A stretch of DNA of 64,000 nucleotides from Streptomyces sp. TRM68367 (GTDB lineage Bacteria; Actinomycetota; Actinomycetes; Streptomycetales; Streptomycetaceae): the NCBI RefSeq assembly GCF_014495685.1, contig NZ_JACTVI010000006.1, positions 1 through 64,000 of the forward strand. The letters run 5' to 3'. The notes below the pieces were generated by a model. The model was not told where the DNA came from and searched no databases. It saw only the letters and a program-made list of their open reading frames with translations. Position 1 is the first letter of the stretch, and each line of letters starts with the position of its first letter. Below are positions 58,993-64,000 of the stretch, piece by piece. Position numbers and translations under genes: made by a program.

Positions 58993-59781
58993 TCAGTGTT
59001 TGGGGCCTACGTGGAGGTCCATGAGGGCTACGGAGGCTTTGCGGGCGACGGAGATGTTGTACGGGTTGCCGTTTCGGGTGCAGTGCGTCCAGTCGATGCC
59101 GAGCTTGTCGAGGGTGTCGGTGCAGAGCGTCCTGATGTCGTCCGACTTGTTGGCGAAGAAGTAACGCGGGTACTCATAGCGCTTGCGCTCACCGGCGACC
59201 ATACGGGTCGTCCAGTTGGTGATGCGGCAGCCGTCGGAGTGGATGAGGCCGCGGATGAACTCCCAGGGATGAGCGTCGACGATTTCCTGTTGCCAGGGTT
59301 CGAGGGCGATGCGGCGCTCGTGCTTCTTGCCGGGGCCGTGCTGGGGGAAGAGGCAGTGCAGGTGCCTGGAGTAGACCTTCACGTTGCGGCAGCCGGTCTT
59401 GCGGACGCGGCAGACGGAGTTGCCGGGGAAGACCGCGCGCATGGCCTCCTCGCAGTCGTCCATGAGGCCGGGCCATGATTCGGTACAGCTGATCATGAGA
59501 TTGGGCACGAGATGCCCGGAGTAATGGCTGATGTGGCCATCGCCGAGATAGAGGCCGAGTAAATAGGCGTAGGCGGGCTCGTCAAGGCGTCGCCCGTCGC
59601 ATCTTGGGCACTTGGGATCATGCCTTCCGGGACACTCGCCGCGTTTGGCTCGGTCTGTGTGCTTCCAGTAGGCGATAGTCCCCTTCGGTACGTTGAGCTT
59701 CCGGGCCACGTCCGCGTTCTTCGCGCCGCTGCGTAGCAGGGTGAGGGCCTTCTGTCGCACTTCAGTGCCATGGAAGTTCAT
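58993..59781 (-). CDS. LAGLIDADG-type protein with HTH and zinc motif, TTA codon
   Basis: This is a 262-residue protein. The N-terminus is a helix-turn-helix (residues about 5-40, ALTLLRSGAKNADVARKLN, then VPKGTIAYWK), followed by a Cys cluster (C50, C58, C61). Two LAGLIDADG-like motifs follow: LLGLYLGDGH (74-83) and FIRGLIHSDG (175-184). This is the plan of free-standing homing endonucleases or their regulator-like derivatives. Leu74, inside the first motif, is a TTA codon (59562-59560), so translation should need the bldA tRNA. GC content is visibly lower than in neighbours. It lies beside tRNA-Leu. Confidence 0.8.
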   Translation of the reverse strand: MNFHGTEVRQKALTLLRSGAKNADVARKLNVPKGTIAYWKHTDRAKRGECPGRHDPKCPRCDGRRLDEPAYAYLLGLYLGDGHISHYSGHLVPNLMISCTESWPGLMDDCEEAMRAVFPGNSVCRVRKTGCRNVKVYSRHLHCLFPQHGPGKKHERRIALEPWQQEIVDAHPWEFIRGLIHSDGCRITNWTTRMVAGERKRYEYPRYFFANKSDDIRTLCTDTLDKLGIDWTHCTRNGNPYNISVARKASVALMDLHVGPKH

Positions 59782-59822
59782 GCGGCCACTCTGAGTTACT
59801 GATCGTGGCCGTGTGCAGCAAA

Positions 59823-59856
59823 AAGCGGAGGTTCACGCGAACGTGAGCCTCCGCTT
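59823..59856 (-). terminator. terminator of tRNA-Leu
   Basis: A 15-bp stem with one G-U pair and a CGAA/TTCG loop is followed on the minus strand by a run of T, just 3' of the tRNA. Confidence 0.88.
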
Positions 59857-59862
59857 CAGAGG

Positions 59863-59945
59863 TGCCGGGTGCGGGATTCGAACCCGCACGCCCTTTCAGG
59901 CAATCGCTTTTGAGGCGATCATGTCTACCCTTCCATCAACCCGGC
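59863..59945 (-). tRNA. tRNA-Leu (anticodon CAA)
   Basis: This is an 83-nt class II tRNA. The acceptor stem is GCCGGGT/ACCCGGC with discriminator A, and the anticodon stem is ATCGC/GCGAT around loop CTCAAAA, giving anticodon CAA for TTG codons. A long variable arm (TGCC-TGAAA-GGGC) and T arm GTGCGGG-TTCGAAT-CCCGCAC are present. CCA is not encoded. The terminator lies directly downstream. Confidence 0.96.
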
Positions 59946-60043
59946 AACAGGGCTGCTGGGAGTGTACCGGTTCCCTGCATACATACGCAGCTAGGTACCC
60001 TGCTTGGAAGCAGTACCGGCCTGCCCCGCAACAAGGAGCCCAC

Positions 60044-60700
60044 GTGAGCGCCCCCGAGTCGCCCCAGCCGCAAGACGTGTCCGATGACGACAAGTCGCAC
60101 GTGCCTCCGCTGACGACCCGTGTCGTCATCGCCGAGGACGAGGCCCTGATCCGGCTCGACCTGAAAGAGATGCTGGAGGAAGAGGGATACACCGTCGTCG
60201 GTGAGGCCGGTGACGGTGAGCAGGCCGTCGAGCTGGTCCGGGAGCACCGGCCGGATCTGGTGATTCTCGATGTGAAGATGCCGAAGCTGGACGGCATCTC
60301 CGCGGCCGAGAAGATCGCCGAGGAGCGGATCGCCCCGGTGCTGATGCTGACCGCGTTCTCCCAGCGGGACCTCGTCGAGCGTGCCCGTGACGCGGGGGCC
60401 ATGGCGTATCTGGTGAAGCCGTTCAGCAAGAGCGACGTCGTGCCGGCGATCGAGATGGCCGTCTCGCGCTTCACCGAGCTGCGGGAGCTGGAGAAGGAGG
60501 TCGCCGACCTCTCCCTGCGGCTGGAGACGCGCAAGCTCGTGGACCGGGCGAAGTCGATTCTGCAGACGGAGTACGGGCTGACCGAGCCCGCCGCGTTCCG
60601 GTGGATCCAGAAGACCTCGATGGACCGGCGGATGTCCATGCAGCAGGTCGCGCAGGCCGTCATCGACGACTCCGAGGAGAAGAAGTCGTCCAAGGGCTGA
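60044..60700 (+). CDS. ANTAR-domain response regulator, PdtaR-like
   Basis: This is a 218-residue protein. After a 30-residue polar lead comes the receiver domain: acidic pocket VVIAEDEALIRLDL, phospho-Asp in LVILDVKMPKLDG, Thr in MLTAF and Lys in YLVKPFSKSD. It is followed by a coiled linker and the ANTAR RNA-binding domain (RKLVDRAKSILQTEYGLTE, then MQQVAQAVI). ANTAR proteins bind paired hexaloop hairpins to relieve termination. The M. tuberculosis PdtaR acts with the kinase PdtaS, which is not nearby here. GTG 60044 has AAGGAG 6 nt upstream. Confidence 0.93.
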   Translation: MSAPESPQPQDVSDDDKSHVPPLTTRVVIAEDEALIRLDLKEMLEEEGYTVVGEAGDGEQAVELVREHRPDLVILDVKMPKLDGISAAEKIAEERIAPVLMLTAFSQRDLVERARDAGAMAYLVKPFSKSDVVPAIEMAVSRFTELRELEKEVADLSLRLETRKLVDRAKSILQTEYGLTEPAAFRWIQKTSMDRRMSMQQVAQAVIDDSEEKKSSKG

Positions 60701-60712
60701 TTCCCGCCGACT

Positions 60713-60766
60713 CGTACGACGAGGCCTGCGTCCCCCGGAGCACAGGGGCGCGGGCCTCGTCGTACG
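60713..60766. terminator. bidirectional terminator between the ANTAR gene and livF
   Basis: CGTACGACGAGGCC and GGCCTCGTCGTACG form a perfect 14-bp stem with a 26-nt GC-rich loop between convergent genes. Confidence 0.8.
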
Positions 60767-60792
60767 GCGTCGTACGGCCGATGAGGCGCTGC

Positions 60793-61505
60793 TCAGTCCT
60801 CGCCGAGGTAGGCCTTGCGCACGGACTCGTCGTGCAGCAGGTCCTGGCCCGAGCCGGACAGGACGATCTTGCCGACCTCCATGACGTGGCCGTGGTCGGC
60901 CAGGGAGAGCGCGGCCTGGGCGTTCTGCTCGATGAGCAGGATGGTGGTGCCCTGGTCCTTCAGTTCCTGGATGGTCGACATGATCTTCTGCATCATGATC
61001 GGCGACAGTCCCATGGAGGGTTCGTCGAGCATGAGCAGCTTCGGCCGGGACATCAGCGCCCTGCCCATGGCGAGCATCTGCTGCTCGCCGCCGGACAGGG
61101 TGCCGGCGGCCTGCCTCCGGCGCTCCCCGAGGATGGGGAAGAGGTCGTAGGCGCGCTTGATGTCCTTCTCGATGCTCTCCTTGTCGTTGCGGAGGTAGGC
61201 GCCGAGGCGGAGGTTGTCCTCGATCGTCATGCGCGGGAAGATGTGCCGTCCCTCGGGGGAGTGGGCCAGGCCCAACGAGACGATCTTGTGGGCGGGGATC
61301 TTCTTGAGCGACGTGCCGTCGAACCTGATGTGCCCGGAGACCGGCTGGAGCAGGCCGGACAGGGTCCTGAGTGTCGTGGTCTTGCCGGCGCCGTTGGTTC
61401 CGATGAGGGTGACGACCTCGCCCGCGTCGACCGTGAACGAGATGCCTTTGACGGCCTCGATCTTGCCGTAGGCGACCCTGAGGTCCTCGACCTCCAGCAG
61501 TGCGG

Positions 61506-61509
<4 letters not shown>
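60793..61509 (-). CDS. livF: branched-chain amino acid ABC transporter ATPase LivF
   Basis: This is a 238-residue ATPase. It has Walker A GTNGAGKTT, signature TLSGGEQQMLAMGRAL, Walker B LLMLDEPSMGLSP and the LivF-typical HSPEGRHIFPRMT segment. GTG 61509 overlaps the livG stop as GTGA, so the genes are coupled. It pairs with LivG to drive uptake of Leu, Ile and Val through LivH/LivM; livH and the binding protein lie outside the window. Confidence 0.96.
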
Positions 61510-62374
<865 letters not shown>

Positions 62375-62378
<4 letters not shown>

Positions 62379-64000
62379 GCACCTGCCTTCGCGACGCCGG
62401 TCGCGCCCTCGGGCAGCGCCTTGTCGTCCGGTACGTCGAGCTGTCCGGTCTCGTGGAATTCGAGTTGTTTCCTGCGGTCGGCGATCAGGCCCTCGGGGCG
62501 GCTGCGCATCAGCAGCACCAGTGCGAAGCCGAACAGCAGCAGCTGGTAGTCCTGCATGAACTGGAGCTTGGCCGGGATCAGGTAGAGCAGCGCGGCGCCG
62601 ATCAGCGGGCCGCTGATCGTGCCCATGCCGCCGAGGATGACGGCGGCGAGCAGGAACGCCGAGTTGGGGGGCACCGGACCGGCGAACTGGTACTGCTCGG
62701 GCGTGATGCTGTACGACACGTGAGCCTGTACGGTGCCGGCCAGACCTGCCAGCGTGGCGCCGAGCGCGAATGCGAGGAGTTTGAGGCGGAAGCCGTTGAT
62801 GCCCATGGCGTTGGCGGCGGTCTCGTCCTCGCGGATGGCGACCCAGGCACGGCCGATGCGGGACTCCGCCGAGCGGCGGAAGACCATCACGACGATGGCC
62901 GTGAACAGCAGCATCAGCAGGTAGTAGTTGCCGGAACGGGTCAGTTCGTGGCCTAGGACGTCGTGCGCGTTCCCCAGGTTGAATCCGAAGAGTTCCAGGT
63001 CCGGGATGTTGGGGATACCGGTGGAGCCGTTGGTGATGTCCGGGCCGCTGTTGCCGTTCAGGTTGTTCATGGTGATGCGGAAGATCTCACCGAATCCGAG
63101 CGTCACGATGGCGAGGTAGTCGCCGCGTAGCCGCAGGGTCGGGGCGCCGATCACCACGCCGAAGATCAGTGAGGCTGCCGCGCCGGTGAGGACGGCGGCC
63201 CAGAACGGGAACTGCACGCCGATGGTGGACTGCGGTGACCCGGATACCAGCGCTGCGGCGTATGCGCCGACGCCGAGGAAGGCGACGTAGCCGAGGTCGA
63301 GCAGGCCGGCGAGGCCGACGACCACGTTCAGGCCCAGTGCGACCGTGGCGAAGATCAGGATGTTGGCGCCGATCAGCGCGTACTGGTCGTTGGTCTGTGT
63401 GAACGGGAAGCAGATTGCCGCGACCAGGGCGGCGGCCAGCGTCACGTTGCGGTGCTTGGCCGTGAGGGCGGAGAGCCGTTTGACGAGCCCCGCCTTGGCG
63501 ACCGACGCGAAGCCGAACGCGGCCAGCACCAGGAAGCCGACGAACAGCTGGGAGTACTCGGTGCCGATGCCGTACGCGAAGATGTACAGCCCGAGGCCGA
63601 AGCCTGCGGCGATGATCAGGATCTCGGCCCAGGCCGGCAGCTCCTTGGCGCGGCCGGGTGCGGGCGCGCTGAACGAGTGCCGCAGCCGTGCCCACAGGTT
63701 CGGCGTGGACTCGTCGGCGCCGTACGGCTCGTCGGCGGGCAGGCCGAGTGCGCCGAGGACGGCGATCAGGGCGCCGATGCCGGACACCCAGGCGCCGGGT
63801 TCGAGGTTGATGAGGCCGCCGAGTTCCGCGGAGATCGCGCCCATGGTGTAGCCGGTGGTGCCGAGGACACCGAGCGCGGCCAGCAGCACGGGGCTGTTGG
63901 TGCCGCCGGGGGTGAGCCAGCCGAGGCCCCGGATACCGTAGCCGGAGAGCAGGAACAGCAGCGTGACCACGGCTCCCACGAGCGTGAGCACCTGCAGGCC
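62375..64000 (-). CDS. livM: branched-chain amino acid ABC transporter permease LivM, N-terminus beyond the window
   Basis: The frame is open to the right edge, with at least 541 residues and no upstream stop, so the true start probably lies outside; an in-frame GTG at 63991 is the first start inside. The C-terminal 330 residues are the LivM permease core (LGLNVVVGLAGLLDLGYVAF, RLRGDYLAIVTLGFGEIFR, WVAIREDETAANAMGIN, GGMGTISGPLIGAALL). An N-terminal region with several extra membrane segments is typical of Streptomyces LivM. It ends with a hydrophilic tail and overlaps livG. Confidence 0.94.

Noticed and set aside
59863..59945. Integration (att) site of a mobile element at tRNA-Leu
   Set aside because: No integrase and no duplicated tRNA 3' end were found within the window.

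Overview
The window is a contiguous piece of a Streptomyces chromosome (or a very close actinomycete). The evidence is very high G+C, many GTG and TTG starts, a PriA-type HisA, a TrpM-like small protein inside the trp genes, HGxxPAAW and DUF2752 proteins, twin-arginine-exported phosphatases, and a gene order matching my memory of the Streptomyces coelicolor region from liv through pyk, gltBD, lgt, trp and his to dnaE and phoD. That synteny statement is recollection, not a search. Most of the window is conserved core chromosome. I see no CRISPR array, insertion sequence, prophage or biosynthetic cluster.

Layout. 1-5.3 kb: an MscS channel (runs off the left edge), a dienelactone-hydrolase-like protein, PhoD, a DsbA-like thiol protein and a membrane protein. 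5.3-20.4 kb: a DUF2252 kinase-fold protein, dnaE, a 54-residue basic protein, an NYN-domain protein, a two-gene ABC exporter, a DUF2567 membrane protein, a repeat-bearing gap, a YbaK deacylase, a small secreted protein, a Lon-N-domain protein, an unrecognised protein and a beta-helix-like membrane protein. 20.6-26.4 kb: the histidine operon hisD-hisC-hisB-(54-residue membrane ORF)-hisH-priA-rid-hisF, tightly overlapped and closed by a hairpin terminator. 26.5-28.6 kb: an ArsR-type regulator and an MFS exporter behind a triple-repeat operator. 28.6-36.4 kb: a TIGR03085-type protein, then hisI, trpE, a trp-associated membrane protein, an HGxxPAAW protein, DUF2752, trpC, trpM, trpB and trpA. 36.4-46.8 kb: a second DsbA-like protein, lgt, a frameshifted ADP-ribosylglycohydrolase, a VIT1/CCC1 transporter and gltBD. 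46.9-59 kb: a deleted VWA gene, an orphan cytochrome b, a metallopeptidase, chorismate mutase, a receiver protein, pepN, a broken SGNH hydrolase, a 5'-nucleotidase, a SIMPL protein and pyk. 59-64 kb: a LAGLIDADG/HTH protein with a TTA codon, tRNA-Leu(CAA), an ANTAR response regulator and livF-livG-livM (livM runs off the right edge).

How the genes work together. The his and trp genes interlock. PriA should supply both the HisA and the TrpF isomerisations, and no separate trpF is visible. HisHF and GltBD both handle glutamine amide nitrogen, and a GlnR-like box precedes gltB. Chorismate mutase competes with TrpE for chorismate. DnaE, pyk, lgt and tRNA-Leu are housekeeping.

The most notable signals are not a new multi-gene system. 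They are: about 17 genes with a -10-like hexamer placed 6-10 nt before the start codon (apparent leaderless mRNAs), two of these hexamers sharing bases with the stop codon of the preceding gene; two dispersed palindromic repeats that have become protein-coding, one forming the TrpM C-terminus and one a 58-codon in-frame insertion in an MFS protein; a TTA codon inside the LAGLIDADG motif of a probable homing-endonuclease relative; a three-iteron operator at an ArsR/MFS pair; and three decaying genes.
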